64,000 bases of DNA. Origin: Chloroflexota bacterium (GTDB lineage: Bacteria; Chloroflexota; Limnocylindria; Limnocylindrales; CSP1-4). The notes beneath the pieces were generated by a model. The model was not told the DNA's origin and ran no database searches. It was given only the letters and a program-made list of their open reading frames with translations. The stretch lies in NCBI GenBank assembly GCA_025935925.1, contig JAICUI010000005.1:27189-91188 (forward strand). The letters are read 5' to 3'. Below are positions 8,408-15,538 of this stretch, piece by piece. Numbering within the stretch: the first letter of the stretch is position 1; each line of letters opens with the position of its first letter. A program made the translations under genes and the position numbers.

Positions 8408-9871
8408 GTGACGATGCGTGTCGCGCTCCTGGCGGCCGAGTGCGAGCCGTGGGCGAAGACGGGCGGCCTCGCCGATGTCGTCGATGCCCTCGCCCGGGCG
8501 CTGGGCCGCCTCCCGGAGGCCCGCACCGAGCTCCACGCCCCGGTCGACGTCCTGATGCCGCGCTACCGGTCGGTCCGCGTGCCGGACACGGCCGTCGCCG
8601 AGCCAGCGCTCGCCATCCCCGACCCGCAGGGCGGCGAGCCGCTGGAGGTCACGATCCTCGACGTCCCGGCCGACGGCTACCGCCTGCGCCTCGTTGACGT
8701 GCCCTCGGCGTTCGACCGCGACGCGCTGTACGACCATCCCGACGACCCGTGGCGGTTCGCCGTCCTGTGCCGGGCTGCGCTCGCGGCGCTCGAGCGCGAC
8801 GGCACGCCGCTCGACGTGTTGCACGTCCACGACTGGCACACCGCGCCGGCGCTCCTCGACCGCGCCCGGGGCGTCGCGCGTGGCGACGCGTTCCTCGACG
8901 GCATGGCGGTCATGCTCACGGTCCACAACCTCGCGTACCACGGCTGGACGCCGAACGAGCAGCTCCCGCAGCTGGGCCTCGAACCGGGCGAGCGCCTCGC
9001 CGGGACGAACCCGGACGGCGTCGACCTCCTCCTCACGGCGATCCAGCGCTCGGAGCTCGTCAACACGGTGTCCCCGGGGTTCGCGGCGGAGGCGCTCACG
9101 CCGGCGTTCGGGATGGGCCTCGATCCGACGCTGCGGACGCTCGGCGACCGCTGGTTCGGCATCCTCAACGGCATCGATCCCGGCGTGTGGGACCCGTCGT
9201 CGGACCCCGCGCTCGCGGCGACGTACTCGAGTGAAGCTCGGAGCGGGAAGGCGGCCTGCCGCCGCGACCTGCTCACGCGCGTCGGGTTCGATCCGCACGA
9301 CGACGGCGTCGTGCTCGGGATGATCGGCCGGCTCGACCCGCAGAAGGGCTTCGACCTGCTCGCCGACGGCGCCCGGGACCTGCTCGCGCAGGGCGCGCGG
9401 ATGATCGTCCAGGGCAGCGGCCACGCCGCGCTCGCCGACCCGTTCCGCGCCCTCGCCGCGGAGGAGCCACGGCGCGTGGCCCTCATCGAGCGCTTCGACC
9501 GGGACATGGCGCGGCGGATCTACGCGGGCTCGGACCTGTTCCTCATGCCGTCGCGCTTCGAGCCGTGCGGCCAGGGCCAGATGATCTCGCTCCGGTACGG
9601 GACGCCGCCGGTCGTCCGGCGCACCGGCGGCCTGGCCGATTCCGTGGTCGACGCCGACGAGCGGCCCGGCGCCGGCACCGGCTTCGTGTTCGACGACGCG
9701 ACCCCGGAGGCCTTCGTGGCGGCGATCGGCCGCGCGGCGGCGCACCGGCGGGATGCGACCGCCTGGTCCGCGCTCCTCGACCGCGGCATGGCGGTGGACT
9801 TCAACTGGGTCACGGGCTCCGCACCGACGTACCTCGAGGCGTACCGGCGGGCCGTCGCCCTCCGTCGCTGA
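8408..9871 (+). CDS. glgA: Glycogen synthase (GT5)
   Basis: The protein has 487 residues. The N-terminus MRVALLAAECEPWAKTGG contains the ADP-glucose-binding KTGG motif. HVHDWHTA, MLTVHNLAYHG and the C-terminal FLMPSRFEPCGQGQM with Y-G-T-P-P-V-V-R-R-T-G-G-L are the GT5 signatures. It elongates alpha-1,4-glucan from an ADP-glucose donor. Two starts are possible, GTG 8408 and ATG 8414. I report GTG because a -10-like TAGGAT places the transcript start there, giving a leaderless message. It is divergent from glgP. No glgC or GH13 branching enzyme is in the window, so the donor supply and branching genes must be elsewhere, or a GH57 enzyme does the branching. Confidence 0.93.
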   Translation: MTMRVALLAAECEPWAKTGGLADVVDALARALGRLPEARTELHAPVDVLMPRYRSVRVPDTAVAEPALAIPDPQGGEPLEVTILDVPADGYRLRLVDVPSAFDRDALYDHPDDPWRFAVLCRAALAALERDGTPLDVLHVHDWHTAPALLDRARGVARGDAFLDGMAVMLTVHNLAYHGWTPNEQLPQLGLEPGERLAGTNPDGVDLLLTAIQRSELVNTVSPGFAAEALTPAFGMGLDPTLRTLGDRWFGILNGIDPGVWDPSSDPALAATYSSEARSGKAACRRDLLTRVGFDPHDDGVVLGMIGRLDPQKGFDLLADGARDLLAQGARMIVQGSGHAALADPFRALAAEEPRRVALIERFDRDMARRIYAGSDLFLMPSRFEPCGQGQMISLRYGTPPVVRRTGGLADSVVDADERPGAGTGFVFDDATPEAFVAAIGRAAAHRRDATAWSALLDRGMAVDFNWVTGSAPTYLEAYRRAVALRR

Positions 9872-9967
9872 TCCGGTCGGGCAAACTCGACATGGCGCAC
9901 GCCCCCGGGCGTGCGAGAATCGGGCCGACATCCCGACCCAGTCGCGGCCGCGCCGCACGGAGGCCCG

Positions 9968-10354
9968 ATGCCCAGGCAGTTCGTCGTCCAGGTCGCCAAC
10001 CAGCCAGGCGAGATGGCCCGCCTCGCCGAGCAGATGGCGGCGGCCGCTGTGGACCTGCGCGCGATCGGCGGCGGCGGGCTCGGCGACTACGGTCACTTCA
10101 TCATGACGACGGCCGACGACGACGGCGCCCGGCGGGTGCTCGAGGACGGCGGCTGGACCTATCTCGAGGGCGAGTCCCTCCTGACGGAGGTCGAGGACCG
10201 GCCGGGCGGCCTCGCGATGATCGCCCGCGAGCTGGCGGACAACGGCGTCAACGTGCTCGGCCACCTGTTCCTCGGGCGCTGGAGCGATCGCGCGACGTTC
10301 GCGTTCGTCGTCGACGATCCGGACAAGGCGCGCCCGATCCTGGAGCGCCGCTAG
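9968..10354 (+). CDS. ACT-domain protein (tandem ACT)
   Basis: The protein has 128 residues starting MPRQFVVQVANQPGEMARLAE, an ACT-type strand-helix with the N-Q-P-G-E ligand loop. A second repeat begins LTEVEDRPGGLAMIARELAD. Two ACT units and nothing else suggest a stand-alone small-molecule sensor, usually of amino acids, without an attached enzyme. An upstream in-frame ATG at 9911 exists, but the extension is Pro/Gly-rich and lacks conservation features. It lies 96 nt after glgA and may be separately expressed. The ligand and partner cannot be told from sequence. Confidence 0.8.
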   Translation: MPRQFVVQVANQPGEMARLAEQMAAAAVDLRAIGGGGLGDYGHFIMTTADDDGARRVLEDGGWTYLEGESLLTEVEDRPGGLAMIARELADNGVNVLGHLFLGRWSDRATFAFVVDDPDKARPILERR

Positions 10355-10505
10355 CCAGACGTCCCGGGCGGGGACTGTTGCGCATCTGCAACGCCGGCTG
10401 CGCCGTCGTTCGCGCGGGTGCACTCCGAGCCGGTGCGGTGGAGTGGCGAGACCCGGTCGTCATGGGGCATCCTGTCGGCAGCCCGTCACGTGGAGACCCT
10501 TGCCG

Positions 10506-11381
10506 ATGCGTCGCCTGTCCGCGCTCCTGATCGCCTCCCTGCTGCTCGCGCTCGCCGCGGCGCCGGCCGACGCCGCCACCGTCCAGCGCGTGTTCAGCGC
10601 CAGCGTCGGCACGGGCGGAACCAACGGCACCACGAAGATCACCGTGTACACGGACGGGCGCGGCCGCGTCGACTACGCGCTGAAGGGCCTGCGGAAGAGC
10701 GCGACGTATCGCGTCGAGATCCGGCGCAGGACGTGCGCGAACCTGGGCACCGTCGTGACCCGGATCGCCGGCGTGACCACCACGTCGACCGGGCGGGTGA
10801 CGCTCGGCCGCACGATCGGCCAGACGAACATGAACCAGATCTGGGCCGCGAACTGGTCGAGCCGGCTCGCGATCCGGTTCGTCTCCGGGACGTCGATCCG
10901 GTGCGGCAACCTCAACTTCACGCACGCGACACGCGTCAGCATCCCGGCCTACTCGATCAACCTGCCGGTGGTGCGCGCCCCGAGCGGCTACCCGTACTGC
11001 AACGTCGCCATGTACATGGGCACGCTCAGCCAGCCGACCGAGCCCGGGGTCACGTTCATCATGGCCCACGCCCGGACGGGCATGTTCCTGCCCCTGCTCA
11101 AGCAGTGGCAGCTGAACAAGGGCGTGAACATGATCGGCAAGAAGGTCTACGTGTACACGTCGAACAGCAAGGTCTCGACGTACCAGATCTTCGCGGTGAA
11201 GGGCATGACGTCGGTCCAGAGCGCGGTGACCACGACGGCCGAGGAGCTGTGGCTCCAGACGTCGACGGGACCGCACGGGACCGCGCTCAAGCTCGTGGTG
11301 AAGGCGCGCCGCCTGTCGACCGTCAGCACCACGTACGCGGCGTCCCACCCGAAGCCGCACATCGTCCACTGCGGGTACTGA
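10506..11381 (+). CDS. Secreted sortase-like protein with Ser and Lys at the catalytic Cys and Arg positions
   Basis: The protein has 291 residues with a signal peptide (residues 1-23, RRLSALLIASLLLALAAAPADA). Residues about 25-140 form a beta-rich domain. Residues about 145-275 read like a sortase of the class D/E sort: INLPVV, GVTFIMAHARTGMFLPLL (His188 at the catalytic His), and EELWLQTSTGPHG...LKLVVKARRL in place of the usual TLxTC...RLVV. Ser253 (TCG, 11262-11264) sits where Cys is expected and Lys262 where the catalytic Arg is expected. Transpeptidation by the normal mechanism is therefore unlikely. It may be a binding-only pseudo-sortase. No LPxTG-type substrate gene is nearby. The annotation rests on pattern matching by eye. 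Confidence 0.65.
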   Translation: MRRLSALLIASLLLALAAAPADAATVQRVFSASVGTGGTNGTTKITVYTDGRGRVDYALKGLRKSATYRVEIRRRTCANLGTVVTRIAGVTTTSTGRVTLGRTIGQTNMNQIWAANWSSRLAIRFVSGTSIRCGNLNFTHATRVSIPAYSINLPVVRAPSGYPYCNVAMYMGTLSQPTEPGVTFIMAHARTGMFLPLLKQWQLNKGVNMIGKKVYVYTSNSKVSTYQIFAVKGMTSVQSAVTTTAEELWLQTSTGPHGTALKLVVKARRLSTVSTTYAASHPKPHIVHCGY

Positions 11382-11393
11382 GCCCGGCGGGCT
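11381..11393. terminator. Small hairpin at the convergent gene junction
   Basis: AGCCC-GGC-GGGCT is a perfect 5-bp stem. It overlaps the last base of the sortase-like gene's stop and the stop of the convergent winged-helix gene. It is short and has no U-tract. Confidence 0.25.
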
Positions 11394-12492
11394 AGGGACC
11401 CGCGTCCGCCCGCCACCAGCGGATCGCGCCCGGATCGGCCGCCGGCTCGATCATCGCGAGCAGCGCGCTCGCCTCGGCCTCGACCGCGGCGCGGTCCGCC
11501 CCGTCGAGGACGACCATCGGCCGCAACGCGATCGACGTCGCGGGACCCTTGCCGACGGGCTTCCAGATGCCGGCGACGAACCCGTCGACGAGGAACACGG
11601 GTGCGGTGATGTTGTCGCCGAGCTCCGGCCAGTCGAGCTCCGGGATGATCCGCGAGCGGTCCTGGTGCGAGAGCAGCGCGTTGTCGTAGTCGGGCAGGAG
11701 CCGGACGGGCGCGATCTCGTCGCCGGTCAGGATCGGCGCGTCGGGGACGTCGAACAGCTCGCGTCCGCGCTCGTCGCGAAAGGTCCGGAGGCGTGGCCGG
11801 AGCCGCTCGAACGCTGCGCGCAGGCCCGTGAGCCGCGACCACGCCGAGGCGTCACCGACCGTCGCGGGCCCGAACGCGCGGAGGTAGCGGAGCAGCGTCT
11901 CGTCCGGCGCCGTGACGTCCGAGACGTCGAGCCCCGTCCACGCCCGGATCGTCGTCAGCCGGACCGCACCGGACCGGTTCCACAGGCCGCGCGGCGTCGC
12001 CTGGAGCGTCGGCAGCTGGTTGCGCGCCGCGTACGCCAGGGTTCCGGCGTCGAGGTCGGGCCATCGCTCGCCGATCGCCGCGCGCAGCTCCTGCATCGAT
12101 CGCGGTCGCTCCTCGACGAGCGTCCGCGCCAGCGCCAGGACCGGCTCGAGGTCCACGCCGGCCACGCCCGGCCCCCAGGTGCGGGTCGCGAACAGCTCCC
12201 GATCGAGGACCGGCTGCACGACCGGTCGAAGCGCCGCGGCGTCCCGCGCCGTGACGAGGTGGATCGTCCCGCGCATCAGGACCATCCGGACCGCCGCGCG
12301 CCGCTCGAGCGCGTCCGAGAGATCGAGCGGGTCGAAGTCCCGCAGCCGCGCGTGGAGGGCGTGGTACGGCGACCATGCGTTCTGCGCCTGGAGGCCGACG
12401 AGGTGCTCGACGGCATCGAGCGGCGCCACCGGCGCCCGCTCGAGGAGCAGCTGCCGCGCCAGCAGCGTCCGGTTGAGGACCCGCCGCGTCAG
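11392..12492 (-). CDS. AlkZ-like winged-helix DNA-binding protein (HTH_42 family)
   Basis: About 366 residues, beginning LTRRVLNRTLLARQLLLERA and continuing LDAVEHLVGLQAQNAWSPYHALHARL, the family's hallmark QAQ region. VLMRGTIHLVTARD and FLVDGFVAGIWKP follow. The family includes AlkZ/YcaQ DNA glycosylases that unhook interstrand crosslinks; the QxQ-like motif (LQAQN) is present. The frame is open far upstream, but no ATG, GTG or TTG occurs near the conserved N-terminus. Family alignment places the start at CTG (12490-12492), so I use it with low certainty. It lies 35 nt downstream of the PAS gene, a likely operon. Substrate unknown. Confidence 0.8.
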   Translation of the reverse strand: MTRRVLNRTLLARQLLLERAPVAPLDAVEHLVGLQAQNAWSPYHALHARLRDFDPLDLSDALERRAAVRMVLMRGTIHLVTARDAAALRPVVQPVLDRELFATRTWGPGVAGVDLEPVLALARTLVEERPRSMQELRAAIGERWPDLDAGTLAYAARNQLPTLQATPRGLWNRSGAVRLTTIRAWTGLDVSDVTAPDETLLRYLRAFGPATVGDASAWSRLTGLRAAFERLRPRLRTFRDERGRELFDVPDAPILTGDEIAPVRLLPDYDNALLSHQDRSRIIPELDWPELGDNITAPVFLVDGFVAGIWKPVGKGPATSIALRPMVVLDGADRAAVEAEASALLAMIEPAADPGAIRWWRADAGP

Positions 12493-12527
12493 GACCGGCC
12501 CGGCGTCCCGCCGGCGGGCGGCCCCGC

Positions 12528-13031
12528 TCAGGACAGGTCGCGGCTCGCGGACGTGGCGAACATCCGCTGGTACTGGGCTCGGAACAGCTCGATGAGCTCG
12601 TTCACCCGGGCGGCCTCCTCGCCGCCCGGCTCGACCTCCACCAGCCGCCGCTCCGCCTGCCGCCACTCGGCGAGGACGTCCGAGATCGTGTAGATGCGAA
12701 CCGTCAGGTCGGCTGTCGGCCGCTCGACGGGATGGAACACGACGCGGTAGCCGTCGCCCTCCGGGACGATGGCCGTCCTGGCGCGGACGAGCTCCCCATC
12801 GATGCGCCGGAACGTGCTCTCGAGCAGCAGCCCTCTCGCCGACGAGGCGGCATACGCGCGCTGGAAGGCGCTCTGCTCGTCGGGGTCGGGCGCGACCGGC
12901 GCGAAGGTGTCGGGGGTCGTCGCGCGGAGCACGTCCACGGACGGCACGCCGAGCAGCTCCAGCGCCGTCTCGTTGGCGTCGACATAGCGGCCGGAGGCAT
13001 CGAGGGTGACGGCGGCGGTCGGTCCGGGCAT
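12528..13031 (-). CDS. Small PAS-domain protein
   Basis: The protein has 167 residues from ATG 13029-13031, preceded by AGGAG. Residues about 4-115 read as a PAS fold: VTLDASGRYVDANETALELLGV is the classic beta-alpha start. The C-terminal part (about 115-160, VLAEWRQAERRLVEVE, ARVNELIELFRAQYQRMF) is helical and could be a coiled coil. No kinase, cyclase or HTH output is attached, so it would act through a partner. It precedes the AlkZ-like gene. A TACACT hexamer (13079-13084, reverse strand) about 48 nt upstream is a possible -10. Confidence 0.75.
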   Translation of the reverse strand: MPGPTAAVTLDASGRYVDANETALELLGVPSVDVLRATTPDTFAPVAPDPDEQSAFQRAYAASSARGLLLESTFRRIDGELVRARTAIVPEGDGYRVVFHPVERPTADLTVRIYTISDVLAEWRQAERRLVEVEPGGEEAARVNELIELFRAQYQRMFATSASRDLS

Positions 13032-13214
13032 CGGGTCGTGGGGCTCCTGGGGGTCGCGGGACGTCGGACGGATTCGGGAGTGTACGCGGCGGCCGCGGCA
13101 GGCCGCCACCCCTGGGGCCCGCGACCGCTGCAATGTCGCTGCGATGCGCGGCGCCCGTCATTGCAACGGGCCCGTGATCCGCGAACGGAGCCCGAGGGCT
13201 CAGGATTGCGCCCC

Positions 13215-13577
13215 ATGGGCCCCGAATCCGCACAAGCCGGTCACGGCGACGACGCACCTCGCGAGCCGCGCGACGCGCGCGGCTCGCCCGTCGAGAACGA
13301 CGTCGCCGGACATGGCCGTGCCGGTGACCGGTTCCGGCCGACGCTGCTGGTGAACCCGCCGACCGATACGCGGCTGCGGACGACGCTCGACGCGATGCTC
13401 GACGAGCACGCCCCGGCGACGCCGTCGGAGCTGCAGGCGCTCGTTCGCCCCGACTATCCGCGGATCGTCGTCCGGGCCCGACAGCTCGAGCACGAGTCGC
13501 TGATCGTCTGGTACGTGTACCGCGAGGGCTACTGGGTCCCCGCGGCGACGGACGGGGCCGCGGGCCAGGCGCGATGA
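13215..13577 (+). CDS. Hypothetical protein, possibly winged-helix-like
   Basis: The protein has 120 residues from ATG 13215. The first 40 residues are acidic, charged and probably disordered. The rest is compact: RPTLLVNPPTDTRLRTTLDAML, a helix (TPSELQALVRPDY), another (IVVRARQLEHESLIVWY) and a final beta hairpin YVYREGYWVP. The helix-helix-hairpin order is reminiscent of a small winged helix, but this is a guess and I recognise no family. It overlaps the next gene by 4 nt (ATGA), so the two are translationally coupled. Codon use and GC3 match the neighbours. Confidence 0.65.
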   Translation: MGPESAQAGHGDDAPREPRDARGSPVENDVAGHGRAGDRFRPTLLVNPPTDTRLRTTLDAMLDEHAPATPSELQALVRPDYPRIVVRARQLEHESLIVWYVYREGYWVPAATDGAAGQAR

Positions 13578-13807
13578 GCGACCCGCGAGAGGACGACCTG
13601 CGGACGACCTACGAGGCGGTCGACGACGAGCTCTCCGAGCTGCGCCGGACGGAGGAGGCGAAGCAGGCCGAGCGTCCGGGCACGCCCCGGCACGCGGAGC
13701 TGGCCCGCAAGGCGAAGGAGCAGGCCGATCTGCTCCGCCGGACGACCGCGGTCGAGGCGGAGCTTGCCGACGAGCTCGAGGACAATCCCGGCCGCGCCCC
13801 GCACTGA
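13574..13807 (+). CDS. Small charged helical protein
   Basis: The protein has 77 residues, rich in Glu, Arg, Lys and Ala, with heptad-like spacing (DDELSELRRTEEAKQAERPG, ELARKAKEQADLLRRTTAVEAELADELE). It is probably one long coiled-coil hairpin. There is no membrane segment or cysteine. Its ATG overlaps the stop of the preceding small gene (ATGA), so the pair probably works together. No family recognised. The convergent tRNA gene begins about 55 nt downstream. Confidence 0.6.
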   Translation: MSDPREDDLRTTYEAVDDELSELRRTEEAKQAERPGTPRHAELARKAKEQADLLRRTTAVEAELADELEDNPGRAPH

Positions 13808-13862
13808 CGGCGCGCGGTTCAGCGCGCAGCGGCTCGCCGTTCACGAGGCAGGGAGGGGATGG

Positions 13863-13935
13863 AGCGGGAGACGGGACTCGAACCCGCGACATGCGGCTTG
13901 GAAGGCCGCCGCTCCACCAACTGAGCTACTCCCGC
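13863..13935 (-). tRNA. tRNA-Gly (anticodon TCC)
   Basis: The reverse strand folds as a complete cloverleaf. The acceptor GCGGGAG (13929-13935) pairs with CTCCCGC (13864-13870). The anticodon stem GCGGC/GCCGC encloses loop CTTCCAA with anticodon TCC (13900-13902). A T-arm with TTCGAGT is present. The discriminator base is T at 13863, and CCA is not encoded in the genome. No truncation is seen. Confidence 0.95.
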
Positions 13936-13947
13936 ACCGGACCGGCC

Positions 13948-13965
13948 GGCCTTCGCCGGAAGGCC
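13948..13965. terminator. Hairpin GGCCTTC-GCCG-GAAGGCC
   Basis: A perfect 7-bp stem with a 4-nt loop lies between the stop of the deoxyribosyltransferase gene (14037) and the 5' end of tRNA-Gly, all on the reverse strand. It may end the upstream message before the tRNA gene. No U-tract. Confidence 0.35.
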
Positions 13966-14036
13966 GCAACCGATGGCAGTGCGCAGACGATACCCCACTT
14001 CGCCACGGGGTCCAACCTCCGGGGCGGTGGCGCGCG

Positions 14037-14468
14037 TCAGCCCGACGCCAGGCGCACGAGCTCGGCGTCGATGGCCGCCGCGGCGTCATCGACGCTGGCG
14101 AGGTGCTGCTCGATGTGCGCGTCGGCGGCCCCGATCAGCATCGCGTTGTAGGGCATGTCGTCCGAATCGCCGGTGCCCCGGAAGTCGCTTCGGAACAGCA
14201 CGACGGGCTTCTGCTTCCCGAACGCGTAGCCGCACTCCCAGCACGTCCCGGAATCCGGGTCCGCGCCGTCCATGATCGCCACGACGCCGTCCGCCCACTC
14301 GAGCCCCGAGAGGTCCTTGAGGAAGATCGCCCGCGCGGAGCGCTCCGAAGCCGGGTTCTCCTGCGGCACCCAGACCTCGTGACCGGCCGTCCGCAGCCGG
14401 GCTGCCAGCTGGACGTTGAACTCGCGCTCCGGCGTGGTGAACAGGGGCCCGGCGAGGTAGATCTTCAC
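14037..14468 (-). CDS. Nucleoside 2-deoxyribosyltransferase
   Basis: The protein has 143 residues from GTG 14466-14468. MKIYLAGPLFT is the typical first strand and phosphate loop of this family, and DPDSGTCWECGYAFG contains the D-S-G-T...E-x-G-x-A motif with the nucleophilic Glu. It exchanges bases between 2'-deoxynucleosides, or hydrolyses them, in nucleoside salvage. Length is normal. It is divergent from a PfkB-family kinase with 99 nt between starts, so the two may share control and act on nucleosides and the sugars released. Confidence 0.9.
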   Translation of the reverse strand: MKIYLAGPLFTTPEREFNVQLAARLRTAGHEVWVPQENPASERSARAIFLKDLSGLEWADGVVAIMDGADPDSGTCWECGYAFGKQKPVVLFRSDFRGTGDSDDMPYNAMLIGAADAHIEQHLASVDDAAAAIDAELVRLASG

Positions 14469-14567
14469 GTGAGATCGCAGCTCCCGTCATCACCGGACGG
14501 CGACCTGCCGCCCGGCACATCGGGCACCATTGTCGGCGAACCCAGCCCTCGTCGGGAGCCGCAGCGC

Positions 14568-15509
14568 ATGGCAGACCAGCCCCGCATCGCCGTCGTCGGG
14601 AGCACGATGATCGATCTCATCGCGTACCCGCCCCGTGTCCCGGCCGAGGGCGAGACCATCCAGGGCCGCGACTTCCAGCTCGGCTTCGGTGGCAAGGGCG
14701 CGAACCAGGCCGTCATGGCCCGCCTGCTCGGCGCCGAGGTGGCGATGGTCAACGCCCTCGGCGACGACGTCTTCGGCGACATGACGGTCGCCAACTTCGA
14801 GACGTTCGGGATCGACGGGAGCCACCTCGTGCGCGTGCCGGGTTCGAGCGGCGTCGCGTCGATCTGGGTCGAGCCCGACGGCACGAACCGGATCATCTGC
14901 GTCGCCGGCGCCAACGACGCGATGGTGCCCGCCGACGCCGCTCGCGCGGTCACGGCGCTCGCCCCGGCGCTCGTGATCGGCCAGTTCGAGATCCCGCAGC
15001 CCGTGACCACCGCGGCCTTCTCGGCGGCTCGGTCGGCGGGCGCGGTCACGGTGCTCAACCCGGCTCCGGCCGCCGACATGGATCCCGACCTGCTCGCGGT
15101 GTGCGACTGGGTGATCCCCAACGAGGTGGAATTCGCGCGGCTGGCCGACGCGTCCAGCGACGCGACGGACGACGACATCGCGGCCTTCGCCCGGCGGACG
15201 GGAACCCGCGTCGTCGTGACGCTCGGGGCGCGAGGGGCGGCGCTGCTCGGCGAGGACGGGACGGTCCGGCGGATCCCGGCGCCCGCCGTCGCCGCGTCCG
15301 ACACGACCGGGGCGGGCGACGCGTTCGTCGGCGCGTTCGCCTACGGCCTCGCGCGCGGGCTCGACGAGGTCGACGCCGTCCGGCTGGGCGTGCGCTGCGC
15401 GTCGGACAGCGTCCAGCGGCCGGGAACGCAGCGATCGTTTCCGCGTGACGTCGAGGTCGGCGAGCTGCTCCCGCACGCTGCCTCGCGAGGAACTCGCACG
15501 CTGTCGTAG
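14568..15509 (+). CDS. rbsK: Ribokinase-like PfkB-family sugar kinase
   Basis: The protein has 313 residues from ATG 14568. The N-terminus IAVVGSTMIDLIAYPPRVPAEGETI and GFGGKGANQAVMARLLGAEV match ribokinase signature 1. SDTTGAGDAFVGAFAYGLA (about residues 243-262) is PfkB signature 2 with the catalytic Asp. It phosphorylates ribose, or possibly a related sugar or nucleoside, with ATP. The divergent deoxyribosyltransferase suggests salvage of nucleoside-derived pentose. The ribokinase name is likely but substrate is not proved. Confidence 0.87.
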   Translation: MADQPRIAVVGSTMIDLIAYPPRVPAEGETIQGRDFQLGFGGKGANQAVMARLLGAEVAMVNALGDDVFGDMTVANFETFGIDGSHLVRVPGSSGVASIWVEPDGTNRIICVAGANDAMVPADAARAVTALAPALVIGQFEIPQPVTTAAFSAARSAGAVTVLNPAPAADMDPDLLAVCDWVIPNEVEFARLADASSDATDDDIAAFARRTGTRVVVTLGARGAALLGEDGTVRRIPAPAVAASDTTGAGDAFVGAFAYGLARGLDEVDAVRLGVRCASDSVQRPGTQRSFPRDVEVGELLPHAASRGTRTLS

Positions 15510-15538
15510 GAGCGTGCTCCGGCGATGATCGGACGGGG

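Noticed and set aside
10378..10400. TTGCGCATCTGCAA as a second Nur-like box upstream of the sortase-like gene
   Set aside because: Its symmetry (TTGC-N6-GCAA) is opposite to the 25849 palindrome and the gene has no metal link.
3856..10423. Very long open frames on both strands over the glycogen genes
   Set aside because: They are the mirror and shifted frames of GC-rich genes. Their translations are Arg/Ala/Pro/Gly-rich with no motifs, while the GH57, GlgP and GlgA frames carry full catalytic signatures.
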